Assembly (NCBI GenBank): GCA_014650415.1
Contig: BMUX01000022.1
Span: 46,137 to 110,136, forward strand
Length of the DNA stretch: 64,000 bases
Direction: 5' to 3'
From: Streptomyces spiroverticillatus
Lineage (GTDB): Bacteria > Actinomycetota > Actinomycetes > Streptomycetales > Streptomycetaceae
Part shown: positions 50,012-58,652 of the stretch, piece after piece
How the letters are laid out: each line of letters starts with the position of its first letter
Numbering within the stretch: position 1 is the first letter of the stretch
Made by a program: the position numbers and the translations under genes
The notes under the pieces: model-generated
Told to the model about the DNA's origin: nothing
Database searches by the model: none
What the model saw: the letters and a program-made list of their open reading frames with translations, nothing else

Positions 50012-52543
50012 ATGCTGAATCGGCCCCGGTCCGCCCTCCCCCGTTTCCGTCCTGTCGCGGCGTCGTCGCTGCTGGCCGCCGCGCTGGCGGCGTTCGCGCA
50101 CTGCCTGGGCTCGGCGGTGGCGGGCAGTCAGCCCTTCGGCGCGATGAACCGGAATGTGAACGACCTGGGAACGCAGTTCGTCCCCTTCCACGCGCATCTG
50201 TGGGATCTGCTGCACGGCCGTGCGGACGGCGGCTGGCTGATCAACTGGCAGTCGGGGTACGGCTCCAGCTTCCTGCCGGACGTGGGGACGTATCTGTCGA
50301 GCCCCTTCTCCTTCCTGGTCGCCGTCTTCCCCCGCGACCAGATCGACCTCGCGGTGTACGTGACGTCGGTGCTGCGGATCGCGGTGGCGGCGGCGGTGAT
50401 GGCGTGGCTGCTGTTGCGGATGCGGCCGGGCGGGCGGTGGTGGCTCGCGGGGACGCTGGGGGCGGCGTACGCGCTGTGCGGGTGGTCGGTGATCGAGGCG
50501 TCGTACAACCCGATGTGGCTGGACGGGCTGATCGCGTTCCCGCTGCTGTGCGGGGTGGGCGAGGCGATACGGGCGGGCCGGCGGCCGGTGCGGTGGTTCT
50601 TCGGCGGCGTCCTGCTGGTCGCGTACGTGTGGGTCGCGAACTTCTACACGGCGTACATGGCGACGCTCGGCGCGGGCCTGGTGCTGGCGGCGCGGCTGCT
50701 GATGGACGGCGGTGCGTGGCGGCCCCGGCTGCGGGTGGCGGGGAAGGCGTGCGCGGTGGTGGCGCTGGGCATCGGGCTGTCGGCGCCGCTGCTGCTGACG
50801 GTGTACGCGGGGACGAAGCACGCGTATCCGGGGATGGGGCTGACGTTCCGGCCGGCGGGGTGGGGGGATCTGCTGGGGCGGCTGCTCCCGGCGACGTACT
50901 CCTTCAACTCCCCCGCGATGTATGTCAGTTCCTTTGTGCTGCTGCTGGCGTGCGCGCTGCCCTTCCACCGGGGGCTCGCGGTGCGGGAGCGGGTGGGGTG
51001 GCCGGTGCTGGCGGTACTGATGGTGCTGTCGATGCAGTGGGGGCCGACGCATCTGGCGTGGCATGCGTTCACGGAGCCGAACGGGAGCCCGTACCGGCAG
51101 ACGTTCGTGCTGTCCGGGGTGCTGGTGATGGCGGGGTGGGTAGCGGTGGGCAAGGGGGCATTGCCGCGCCCGGCGCTGCTGGGCGGGGTGGGGTGTGTGG
51201 TGCTGCTGGGGCTGGCGGGGCTCGGGAGTGCCTTCACGGTGCGGTGGTCGTGGGTGGCGGCGGCGGTGGGGCTGGTAGCGGCCGTGGGGGCGCTGATGCT
51301 GCTGGGGCTGGGGCGTCGGGGGTACGCGGTGGTGGCCGCCGCGCTGCTGATCGGCTGCACGGTGGGTCAGTCGGCGCTCACCACCGCGTGGGCGGCCAAG
51401 CGGCGGGTGGCGGCGCAGGACGACCACGCCCCGTACGGGCCGCGGCAGGTGGCCCACCGTGCGGCGATCGCATCGGTGGACGGCTGGCCCCGCTACCGCA
51501 CCGACCCGGGCCGGACGCAGACGGTGCACAACGACGCGATGGTGGTGGGCGGCCAGGGAGCCTCGTACTACAGCAGCGTGACGTCGGCGGTGCTGACCCG
51601 CACGCTGTCCGCGCTCGGCGACGGCTGGAACGGCAGCGGGCGCGCCCCGCACAGCCTGGACAACCCGGTGACGGACGCGCTGTGGGGCGTGGGCGCGCGG
51701 CTGCGGTCGACGTACCGGCAGGGTGCGGACACGGAGTTCTCGGTGGTGCGCGGGGAGGCGGCGCCGCTGGTGACGGTGCGGGAGGCGCTGCCGGAGGGGA
51801 CGGACTACGGGCGTTCGGCTTTCGCCAACCAGGAGTTGCTGCTGGGGTCGCAGGTGTACGAGCGGCTGCCGGGTACGGAGGGGCGGTGCACGCCGGGGGC
51901 TGCGGTGTACGTGTGGGCGCCGGGCCTGAAGGGGACGGCACGCCTGGACGCGAACCCCGCTGTTGGCTTCGACTCCAAGCGGGGCCGGGTGCGGGCGCCG
52001 ATGCAGCAGGTGGGGATGGCGCCGGGGGACGGCCGGGTGCGGGTGCGGCTGGAGGGGCCGGGGCAGCGGGGGGCGGAGGTGGCGTGCCTGCGGGCGGACC
52101 GGCTGGAGGAGGCGGTGCGGGGGCTGCGGGGCGCTTCGGGGATCTCGTTCGGGGACGGGACGGTGGAGGCCCGGATTCCGGCGGGCGCGGGGGCACGGGT
52201 GGCGGTGGTTGCTGTGCCGAGGATCGCGGGGTGGCAGTGCGCGGCCCCGGGCACGGAACTGGCTCCGGCCGCCTCCTACTTGGGGATGCTGTCGGTGCCG
52301 GTGGGCCCGGAGGGCGGGCTGGTGCGCTGCGAGTTCCGTCCGCCGGGGCTGCGGGCGGGGTCGGCGGTGGGGGGTGTGGCGCTGGTGGGGGTGGCGGGGG
52401 CCGGGGTGTGGGTGTGGCTGTCCCGGCGGAGGGGCGCATCAGCCCGTCCGGCGTTTGAGGACGCGCGGCGAAGCCGTGCAGGGGGCAAGGGGCGCAGCCC
52501 CATCAGGAACAGCAACCCCACCCCAACAGCCCCGCGGGTCTAG
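50012..52543 (+). CDS. YfhO-family polytopic membrane protein
   Basis: An 843-residue protein of the YfhO family, GT-C-like glycosyltransferases that move sugars from lipid carriers onto surface polymers such as teichoic acids. About 13 helices occupy residues 15-460, with early acidic loop residues in AMNRNVNDLGTQFVPFH; an extracytoplasmic region (about 460-790) follows, then a final helix (about 790-808). ATG at 50012 has no strong ribosome site. The last 35 residues are encoded by a dispersed repeat (from about 52439) and look non-native. The divergent GtrB-like and convergent GtrA-like genes are the natural partners. Confidence 0.87.
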   Translation: MLNRPRSALPRFRPVAASSLLAAALAAFAHCLGSAVAGSQPFGAMNRNVNDLGTQFVPFHAHLWDLLHGRADGGWLINWQSGYGSSFLPDVGTYLSSPFSFLVAVFPRDQIDLAVYVTSVLRIAVAAAVMAWLLLRMRPGGRWWLAGTLGAAYALCGWSVIEASYNPMWLDGLIAFPLLCGVGEAIRAGRRPVRWFFGGVLLVAYVWVANFYTAYMATLGAGLVLAARLLMDGGAWRPRLRVAGKACAVVALGIGLSAPLLLTVYAGTKHAYPGMGLTFRPAGWGDLLGRLLPATYSFNSPAMYVSSFVLLLACALPFHRGLAVRERVGWPVLAVLMVLSMQWGPTHLAWHAFTEPNGSPYRQTFVLSGVLVMAGWVAVGKGALPRPALLGGVGCVVLLGLAGLGSAFTVRWSWVAAAVGLVAAVGALMLLGLGRRGYAVVAAALLIGCTVGQSALTTAWAAKRRVAAQDDHAPYGPRQVAHRAAIASVDGWPRYRTDPGRTQTVHNDAMVVGGQGASYYSSVTSAVLTRTLSALGDGWNGSGRAPHSLDNPVTDALWGVGARLRSTYRQGADTEFSVVRGEAAPLVTVREALPEGTDYGRSAFANQELLLGSQVYERLPGTEGRCTPGAAVYVWAPGLKGTARLDANPAVGFDSKRGRVRAPMQQVGMAPGDGRVRVRLEGPGQRGAEVACLRADRLEEAVRGLRGASGISFGDGTVEARIPAGAGARVAVVAVPRIAGWQCAAPGTELAPAASYLGMLSVPVGPEGGLVRCEFRPPGLRAGSAVGGVALVGVAGAGVWVWLSRRRGASARPAFEDARRSRAGGKGRSPIRNSNPTPTAPRV

Positions 52544-52566
52544 GTGAAGGGGCGGGGCTGGGGCGA
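52439..52566. repeat. Streptomyces-type dispersed repeat overlapping the YfhO 3' end
   Basis: CAGCCCGTCCGGCGTTTGAG is the start of a widespread Streptomyces repeat, here followed by GGGGCAAGGGGCGCAGCCCC and GAAGGGGCGGGGCTGGGGC. The first 105 bases lie inside the YfhO reading frame, replacing or extending its C-terminus; the rest is intergenic. Confidence 0.75.
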
Positions 52567-52584
52567 ATTCACCCCGGTACCGGG

Positions 52585-52986
52585 TCACGCATCCACGGAC
52601 GCCCGCCCCGCCCCACCCTCCGCCAGCAGAATCCGCCTCGACAGCACGTACGTGACGGGAATCGCCCCTACCGCCGCCGCCAACGGAGCGATCCGCTCAT
52701 CGACCCCCCACCACTCCACCAGCACAAACACCCCCACCGACGTCACGACGAAGTTCGTAAGGTTCGTCAGCGGAAACAACAAGAACTTCCGCCAGGTCGG
52801 ACGCGTCCGGTACGTGAAGTACGTGTTCAGGAAGAAGGAACCCACCATGCTCACCACGAACGCCAGCACGTACGCCGGGTAGTACGGCAACCACCCGTGC
52901 AGGGCGAGGTAACACCCGTAAAAAGTCCCCGTGTTGACCCCACCCACCAGGGCAAACCGCAGGACCTGAAAGAGCTGCGGGCTCAC
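52585..52986 (-). CDS. GtrA-family membrane protein
   Basis: A 133-residue protein with four hydrophobic segments (about 8-30, 38-58, 72-95, 100-120). The GtrA signature RFALVGGVNTGTFYGCYLAL and FFLNTYFTYR are present. GtrA proteins are thought to flip polyprenyl-phosphate-linked sugars made by GtrB-type enzymes. GTG at 52986 overlaps the methyltransferase stop (GTGA), so the two are co-translated. It converges with the YfhO gene. Confidence 0.9.
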   Translation of the reverse strand: MSPQLFQVLRFALVGGVNTGTFYGCYLALHGWLPYYPAYVLAFVVSMVGSFFLNTYFTYRTRPTWRKFLLFPLTNLTNFVVTSVGVFVLVEWWGVDERIAPLAAAVGAIPVTYVLSRRILLAEGGAGRASVDA

Positions 52987-53894
52987 GCGACCGGGCGGGC
53001 CCGGAGGAAGGCCGAGGTCGCCACCCGCCCGAGGAGTTCGAGGCGGGAGCCACTGTCCGCGAGGTGTTCCGCGAGCGCTTCACCCACACCGGGCCACGCG
53101 GCGTCGCCGTAGTCGTCCAGGACGACGACACCCCCGTCGGCGACGATCTCCTCGACCCACCGGAGGTCGGCGAGAACACCCTCCCTGGAGTGGTCACCGT
53201 CGACGATCACGACCCCGTACCGCCGGTCGGAGACGGCCTCCCGCACGTCCTCGTCCTGCGAAAACCCCTTCTGGATGCGGAAATTGGTGTCGCCGAGCGC
53301 GAGATTCGCCCGTACGACGTCCTCGCGCACCGGCGTCCCCGTCGGGTCGTCGGCCTCCCGCACCGCGTCCGGCTGGAGCTGCGAGCCGATGAGCGGGTCG
53401 ACGATGGTGAGCCGCGCCTCGACGCCCTCGCGGTGCAGCATCCGCGTGAGGGCGGTGGCGAACAGCCCGTACAGGGTGCCGATTTCGAGTACGTCGGGGT
53501 GCTTCGGCGGTGCCAGCAGCGGGATGGTGGCGAGCTTGCCGCAGACGTTGGAGGTGCCGCCCGCCATCCGGCCGACCCCGAGGGCCTCCAGGGCGACGAC
53601 GGTACGGAACGCGGAGGTGACCGCCCGCCGGGCGTGCCCGCTGCCGGTGATCTCGGCGACCTGGGCGACCAGGGTGGTGATCTGCTCCTCGGAGGGCATC
53701 CGATGAGCACCACGGCCGGTGCGGTCGAGCAGCATGCCGACGGCGGTGCTCTGCTTCTTCAGGGCGTCCAGTTCGGCCCGCATCGCCTCCAGGCGGGCGC
53801 GGTCCGCCCGGGTCTGGCTGTGTACGCGCTGATCGACGAGGGCCGCGAGGGGGCGCAGGGCGCGGCGGGCGAGGGGGTGGGTCAGCAGGGGCAT
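52983..53894 (-). CDS. Class I SAM-dependent methyltransferase
   Basis: A 303-residue cytosolic protein. The N-terminal 90 residues are helical (LEAMRAELDALKKQSTAVG). The Rossmann-type domain (about 125-300) includes VLEIGTLYGLFATALT as SAM motif I, LTIVDPL, VVIVDGDHSREGVLADL and VVVLDDYGD. The DGDHSxEGVxxDL pattern is typical of the class used on sugars or cell-surface precursors (Methyltransf_24 group). It is upstream of and overlapping the gtrA-like gene, so a surface-glycan substrate is plausible but unproven. Confidence 0.83.
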   Translation of the reverse strand: MPLLTHPLARRALRPLAALVDQRVHSQTRADRARLEAMRAELDALKKQSTAVGMLLDRTGRGAHRMPSEEQITTLVAQVAEITGSGHARRAVTSAFRTVVALEALGVGRMAGGTSNVCGKLATIPLLAPPKHPDVLEIGTLYGLFATALTRMLHREGVEARLTIVDPLIGSQLQPDAVREADDPTGTPVREDVVRANLALGDTNFRIQKGFSQDEDVREAVSDRRYGVVIVDGDHSREGVLADLRWVEEIVADGGVVVLDDYGDAAWPGVGEALAEHLADSGSRLELLGRVATSAFLRARPVA

Positions 53895-53989
53895 GGCGGG
53901 GACGGTAGGGGGTGCGGGGGTGCGGGGCGTGGCGGCGGACTGTCCGCGGGGCGAAGGGAAGGTGTCGGCGCGGGTCCCTCGGCGCCCGT

Positions 53990-55516
53990 TCAGCGCAGCC
54001 CCCCGAACTGCCGCTGCCGGTCGAGTCCGCGCCGGATCTCCTGCACCAGGGGGTGGTAGGACCCGTACGCTCGTTCCGCGTCGTAGAGCAGGCCCTGGAG
54101 CTGGCGTCCGGCCTCCGTGTGGTCGCCCATCGCCAGCAGCAACTGTGCCACCCGGTGCCGGAGTTCGAAGGCGCGCGAGGGGTCGCCCCCGGAGACGTAC
54201 CCGTTCTCGTAGTACGGCAGGAGCGCCCGGTACTCGGCCAGCGCCGCCGCCGGTTCGCCGAGTTGCTCCAGGCACTGGGCCGCGTCGTACCGGAACTGGA
54301 GTGCCTGCGGGTCGGCCGGGCCCGTTTCCGCCGCGCGTTCGTCTGCGAGGCGGCGCAGCTCCGGCAGGGCGCGCCGGTACTGGCCGTCGTCCAGGAGCGT
54401 CGCCGCGTACTGCTTGCGCAGGATGCGCACCACCGGGGAGCGTTCCCCGTGCTCGGCGGCGGCGGCCGGGAGGATGTTGCCGAGCAGGTCGACGGCCTGG
54501 GTGATGCGGCCCTCGCCGAGGAGCTGCTTGACCTCGTCGACGGCGCCGGCGACATCCGGCTTGGCGGGCGCCGACACCGGTGCCGTCGCCGGCGCCGGCG
54601 TCGCCGCCCGGTCCGGCCATGGTGCCTGCGGTCGCAGGAAGGGGCGCGTCGGGTCCAGCGGTCCGGCCGGCCGGCCGCGCTCCGGCAGCAGCGGCGCCAG
54701 CCGCTCGTACACCTCCTGCACGGAGCCGGGCCGGTGCTGGGGGTCCTTGGCGAGGAGGTGCAGTACGAGTGCCTCCAGCGCCTGCGGCACCTCGGGGCGC
54801 AACTGACGCACCGGCGCCGGTGCTTCGTAGAGGTGCCGGTGCAGGATGCCGAGTGCGGTCGTCCCGGCGAAGGGGACGTCGCCGGTGAGCAGTTCGTGCA
54901 GCAGCACGCCGAGTGCGTACAGGTCTGTGTACGGTCCGACCGCGCCGCCCATCGCCTGCTCCGGTGCCATGTACGCCGGGGTGCCGATGGGGGTGCCGGT
55001 GTGGGTCAGGCGTGTGGTGTCGGTGTCGAGGACGGAGGCGACGCCGAGGTCGAGGACGGTGATGGTGCCGTCGGGTTTCACCATGACGTTGCGCGGCTTG
55101 AGGTCGCGGTGGACGATCGGCACCGCGTGCACGGCGGCCAGCACCGCGCACAGCTGGGCGGCGAGGGACACCGTCCACTGCCAGGGGTACGGGTCGTTGT
55201 GCTCGGCGAAGTGGTCGGCGAGGTCGGCGCCCTCGACGAACTGCATGACGAGGTAGAGGTCGTCGCCGTCGCTGCCCGCGTCGTGCACGGTGACCAGGCC
55301 CGGGTGGTCGACCTGCGCGGTGACCCGGCACTCGCGCACGAAGCGACGGCGCATGTCCTCGGCCTCGGTGGCGGCGTGCATCCGGTCGGGGCGCAGGAGT
55401 TTGACGGCGACGCGCCGGTCGAGGCGCTGGTCGTACGCCGTCCAGACCTGGCCCATGCCGCCCTGGCCTATGAGGGTGGCGAGCTCGTAACGGCCCGCGA
55501 TGACACGGCCGTTCAC
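53990..55516 (-). CDS. Cytosolic Ser/Thr protein kinase with TPR-like C-terminus
   Basis: A 508-residue Hanks-type kinase. Kinase domain (about 8-275): GQGGMG, Lys39 in VAVKLL, HRDLKPRN, APEQ. The magnesium motif is DLG rather than DFG (VLDLGVAS). No transmembrane helix follows; residues about 325-500 look like TPR-type helical repeats (QYRRALPELRRLADER; EPAAALAEYRALLPYY). GTG at 55516 overlaps the stop of the membrane protein gene upstream, so the two proteins are probably partners. Confidence 0.88.
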   Translation of the reverse strand: MNGRVIAGRYELATLIGQGGMGQVWTAYDQRLDRRVAVKLLRPDRMHAATEAEDMRRRFVRECRVTAQVDHPGLVTVHDAGSDGDDLYLVMQFVEGADLADHFAEHNDPYPWQWTVSLAAQLCAVLAAVHAVPIVHRDLKPRNVMVKPDGTITVLDLGVASVLDTDTTRLTHTGTPIGTPAYMAPEQAMGGAVGPYTDLYALGVLLHELLTGDVPFAGTTALGILHRHLYEAPAPVRQLRPEVPQALEALVLHLLAKDPQHRPGSVQEVYERLAPLLPERGRPAGPLDPTRPFLRPQAPWPDRAATPAPATAPVSAPAKPDVAGAVDEVKQLLGEGRITQAVDLLGNILPAAAAEHGERSPVVRILRKQYAATLLDDGQYRRALPELRRLADERAAETGPADPQALQFRYDAAQCLEQLGEPAAALAEYRALLPYYENGYVSGGDPSRAFELRHRVAQLLLAMGDHTEAGRQLQGLLYDAERAYGSYHPLVQEIRRGLDRQRQFGGLR

Positions 55517-56169
55517 CGGGGCTGTCCTCCGTCGCCGCGGCCGTCCCTGGGCTCCTTGCGCAGCAGCTCGCTCAGTTCGTCCAGTTCGGCGCGGACCTGG
55601 TGGATGCGGGGCTGCGGCTGCTGCACGGGCGGCTGCTGGTACGTCGGGGGCTGGACCGGGGGCTGTACGGGCTGCGGCACGGGCGGCTGCTGCTGCACCG
55701 GCGGGTACCCGTACGACGGCCCGGCGGTGGGCTGCTGCTGCGGGTAGCCGTACGGGACCGTGGGCTGCCCCGGGCCGGCCGCCGCGCCCGGTGCCGTCCC
55801 CCACGCGTAGGAGGCGGGCACCGGCTGCGAGAAGTGGTTGATGTCGGCCACCAGGTAGTGCGTGGTCACCCCGGCCGCCATCGCGAACAGCAGCAGGAGG
55901 CACACCCAGTCGACGGCGGTGAGCGGCGCGTCCGGATCGGAGTTGCCGACGACACCGATCGTGATGAAGAGCGCCACCGACAGGGCCAGCGCCAGACCGA
56001 ACAGCACCCAGTCCGCGCGCCGCCGCCGCACCACCGCGATGCGCAGCATCGCCGCCCAGGAGAGCAGCCCGCAGCTGAACAGGGTGAGCACGACGAACAC
56101 CACCCTGAGCGTGACCAGCACACCGGTACTCGGCTGGCTGCGCGGCGGCGTGAGGCCGGGGCCGGGCAT
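55513..56169 (-). CDS. Integral membrane protein with Gln/Pro-rich tail
   Basis: A 218-residue protein with three or four helices in its first 105 residues (VLVTLRVVFVVLTLFSCGLL; VLFGLALALSVALFITIGV; VCLLLLFAMAAG). A tail rich in Gln, Pro and Tyr (about 120-190) ends in a short charged helix (VRAELDELSELLRKE). CAGGAG precedes ATG at 56169. It is co-transcribed and overlapping with the kinase at 53990-55516, suggesting it anchors or is phosphorylated by that kinase; this is inference. Confidence 0.82.
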   Translation of the reverse strand: MPGPGLTPPRSQPSTGVLVTLRVVFVVLTLFSCGLLSWAAMLRIAVVRRRRADWVLFGLALALSVALFITIGVVGNSDPDAPLTAVDWVCLLLLFAMAAGVTTHYLVADINHFSQPVPASYAWGTAPGAAAGPGQPTVPYGYPQQQPTAGPSYGYPPVQQQPPVPQPVQPPVQPPTYQQPPVQQPQPRIHQVRAELDELSELLRKEPRDGRGDGGQPR

Positions 56170-56317
56170 GGCTGCTCCTGGGGTGACGGCACGTGGCGGG
56201 ACGTGCTGGGGACGTACGACGAGCGTATACAGCGACTCCGACAACGGCCCCAGGGTTGTACGGATCGGACCACCGATTCCGTGCCTGTTGCGCGCCCGCT
56301 TCGCGCCTCCCTCGCGC

Positions 56318-58471
56318 CTACTCCGGCGGAACCGTCCCGTCCGCCAGCCCGTCGTACAGTCCCTGCACCAGTTGCTCCCCCAGCCTCCCGGCCAGCCGCA
56401 GTGCGTCCTCGAACGCGGCGAGCGCGCGGAAGCGGTCGCCGTAGCGGCGCTGGTCGGCGAGCGGCAGCCGGGGCAGCTGGAGGCGGCGCACGTCCAGCCG
56501 GGCGGCGGTGGAGGCGAAACTGCTCGCCTGCCGGTTGTTGGCGGTGCCGCGCAGGAAACCGGCGAGGAACCACGGGTCGACGGCCGCCGGGTCCGGCCGC
56601 AGGAGGTGCAGGTTGCGCCCGAGCACGGCACCGGCGCCCGCCTCGTCCACCACGCGGGCGATCGAACCGCCGCCCAGCACCGGCACGACGACGTCACCGG
56701 GTGCGGTGAGCACGGCGTCACCGTCGCCGGTGTCCCCCGGTGCTCCGGAGGCGGTGCCACCGGTGAGGACGTCCTGCTCGGTGAGCACCCGTGCACCGGC
56801 GGGGCCGCCGCCGGCCGCCGATCCGGTACGGAGCACCAGGGCGCCCGCGCGGGCGAGTTCGCCGACGGTGGTGAGGGGCCAGTGCGCGGGCGGTGCGCTC
56901 GCACCGGTGCCGGTGTGCGGATTGAGCTCGGCCGTCAGCCGCAGGGTGTCCGCGAGTCTTTCCCGTACGGAGGCCAGCTCGGCGACGCCGCCACCGGCGG
57001 CCGAGGGCGGCAGGTGGCGGGCGGGGGCGAGGTCGACGTCGTCGTCCAGCAGCTCGATGACGGGCACGGCGCGGCTCACCCCGGGGCGCTCCTCGACGGT
57101 GCCGTCACGGTCGAAGGTCTGCCAGGTGGTGAGCACGGCGGTGTGCAGGGCGGCCCAGTCGAGCCGGTCGCGGCCTGCTTCGGAGAGGTCGGCGGTGTCG
57201 ACGAGGAGCAGTTCGGGGGCGGTCCTGGCACCGGGGCCGGTGGCGTTCCGCCCACCGCCGGTGGCGGTCCTCGCACCGGCGGTGGTGCTCGCGCTCGCAC
57301 CGGCACTGGTGCTCGTTTCGGGCTTGCGCAGGATCCACAGGTGGAGCGGGATTCCGTAGGGCGGGGCGGCCCCTGCGGGCAGGGCGACGACGGCGCGCAG
57401 GGCGCCCCGGCGGAGCAGGTCGGCGCGGATGCGGCGGCCGGAGCGGCGGGAGGCGGCGGCGGGCGGCATCAGCAGCACGGCGGTGCCGCCGGGGCGCAGG
57501 CGGGCCAGGGCGTGCTGCACCCAGGCGAGCTCGGACTCGGTGCGGGCGGGGAAGCCGTACTCCCAGCGGGGGTCGTAGGCGAGTTCGTCGTGCCCCCAGT
57601 TGCGTTCGTTGAACGGCGGGTGGCTGACCACCGCGTCCACGCTGATCTGCGGGTAGGCGTCGGCGCGCAGGGTGTCGGCGGCGGCGGCCCGCACCTCGGT
57701 GGTGCGGGCATCGGCGCGCAGGGCGAGCCGGAGCGCGGCGAGGGCGGCGAGGTCCGGGTCGGCGTCCTGGGCGTACAGGGCGCTCGGCCGGTCGCTCTCG
57801 CCGCCCGCCTCCGCCACGGCGCACAGCAGGGATGCGGTGCCGCAGGCGGGGTCGAGGACGGTGCGGGGGTGCCCGGCGAGGGCGGCCATGAGGGCGGCGG
57901 GGCCGGGCGGGGTCAGCGTGTACTGCCGGGGGTTGGCGTCGAGGTGCCGGCCGAGCAGGAACTCGTACGCCGGTGAAGGCCCTTCCTGTGCGGCGAGTTC
58001 GGCGGCGGCCCGCAGCAGCGGCACGGAGGCGGCGAGGGCGGTGGCGTCCGGGGTGCGCACGGCGCGCAGCCATTCGCCGCCGAGCCGCCCGTCCAGGACC
58101 TGCGCCAGGGCGGTCGGCAGGAGTTCGGCGCACGTGTCGTCGGACCCGGCGGCCGTCGCCCGCCACGCCGTGGGCCTCTCCCGTACGAGAAGCAGCACGC
58201 ATCCGGTGTGCACCAGGGCGGTGACCGCACCGGCGGGGTGGCCGGCCACCTGCTGCCAGACGCGCTCGCGCAGGGGGACCTCGGCGAGCTTGCCCTGGGT
58301 GCGCAGCCAGTCCTCGATCTCGGCGAGCGCGAAGGAGGGGCTGGTCTCGGTGCCGCCGACGGGTTTGGGGAAGTCGGCGTGCCTGCGCCGCCAGTTGCTC
58401 ACGGCGGCCCGGCCGACTCCGGCCAGCCGGGCGATCCCGGCTGCGGTCACCTCTGTTGCGTTGTCCGGCAC
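56318..58471 (-). CDS. HTH-N6 DNA methylase-specificity domain fusion (orphan type I-like)
   Basis: A 717-residue fusion. Residues 5-60 are a helix-turn-helix (IARLAGVGRAAVSNWRRRH). Residues about 165-420 are an HsdM-like N6-adenine methylase with motif I DPACGT (near 207). The catalytic motif IV, normally NPPF/Y, reads SHPPF with His284. An Ala/Thr-rich linker follows, then from about 540 an HsdS-like target-recognition domain (WPLTTVGELARAGALVL ... QLPRLPLADQRRYGDRFRAL). No restriction subunit is adjacent. Start is GTG at 58471. It may be a DNA-binding regulator rather than an active methylase. Confidence 0.83.
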   Translation of the reverse strand: MPDNATEVTAAGIARLAGVGRAAVSNWRRRHADFPKPVGGTETSPSFALAEIEDWLRTQGKLAEVPLRERVWQQVAGHPAGAVTALVHTGCVLLLVRERPTAWRATAAGSDDTCAELLPTALAQVLDGRLGGEWLRAVRTPDATALAASVPLLRAAAELAAQEGPSPAYEFLLGRHLDANPRQYTLTPPGPAALMAALAGHPRTVLDPACGTASLLCAVAEAGGESDRPSALYAQDADPDLAALAALRLALRADARTTEVRAAAADTLRADAYPQISVDAVVSHPPFNERNWGHDELAYDPRWEYGFPARTESELAWVQHALARLRPGGTAVLLMPPAAASRRSGRRIRADLLRRGALRAVVALPAGAAPPYGIPLHLWILRKPETSTSAGASASTTAGARTATGGGRNATGPGARTAPELLLVDTADLSEAGRDRLDWAALHTAVLTTWQTFDRDGTVEERPGVSRAVPVIELLDDDVDLAPARHLPPSAAGGGVAELASVRERLADTLRLTAELNPHTGTGASAPPAHWPLTTVGELARAGALVLRTGSAAGGGPAGARVLTEQDVLTGGTASGAPGDTGDGDAVLTAPGDVVVPVLGGGSIARVVDEAGAGAVLGRNLHLLRPDPAAVDPWFLAGFLRGTANNRQASSFASTAARLDVRRLQLPRLPLADQRRYGDRFRALAAFEDALRLAGRLGEQLVQGLYDGLADGTVPPE

Positions 58472-58524
58472 CGCTGTTGCCCCTCTCGGCGTATGAGCTG
58501 TGATCCGAGCATACCGACAGACCT

Positions 58525-58587
58525 GTTCACACCCCGCTTCACAACGTGAACTCTCGAATCTCCGTGAACCGTGTTGACTCGGTTCAC
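58525..58587. promoter_or_regulatory. Array of GTGAAC/GTTCAC half-sites between divergent genes
   Basis: GTTCAC at 58525-58530, GTGAAC at 58546-58551 and 58564-58569 and GTTCAC at 58582-58587, plus TTCAC at 58538-58542 forming TTCAC-AAC-GTGAA. GTGAACC-N10-GGTTCAC (58564-58587) is a perfect inverted repeat. A TTGACT hexamer (58574-58579) lies between its arms, so a bound protein would block the + strand promoter. Confidence 0.65.
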
Positions 58588-58652
58588 AGGTTCTGTTGTC
58601 ATTGACCCATCGCACCCCGTCCCCATCGAGGGCCTCTGCCGGAGGGCATCCC

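Noticed and set aside
56318..58471. Complete type I restriction-modification or BREX locus
   Set aside because: Only the fused methylase-specificity gene is present; no HsdR, Pgl or BREX genes are nearby.
58525..58587. Rex operator at the GTGAAC array
   Set aside because: The half-sites have spacings of 12-15 bases, not the 3-4 of Rex sites, and neighbouring genes are not respiratory.
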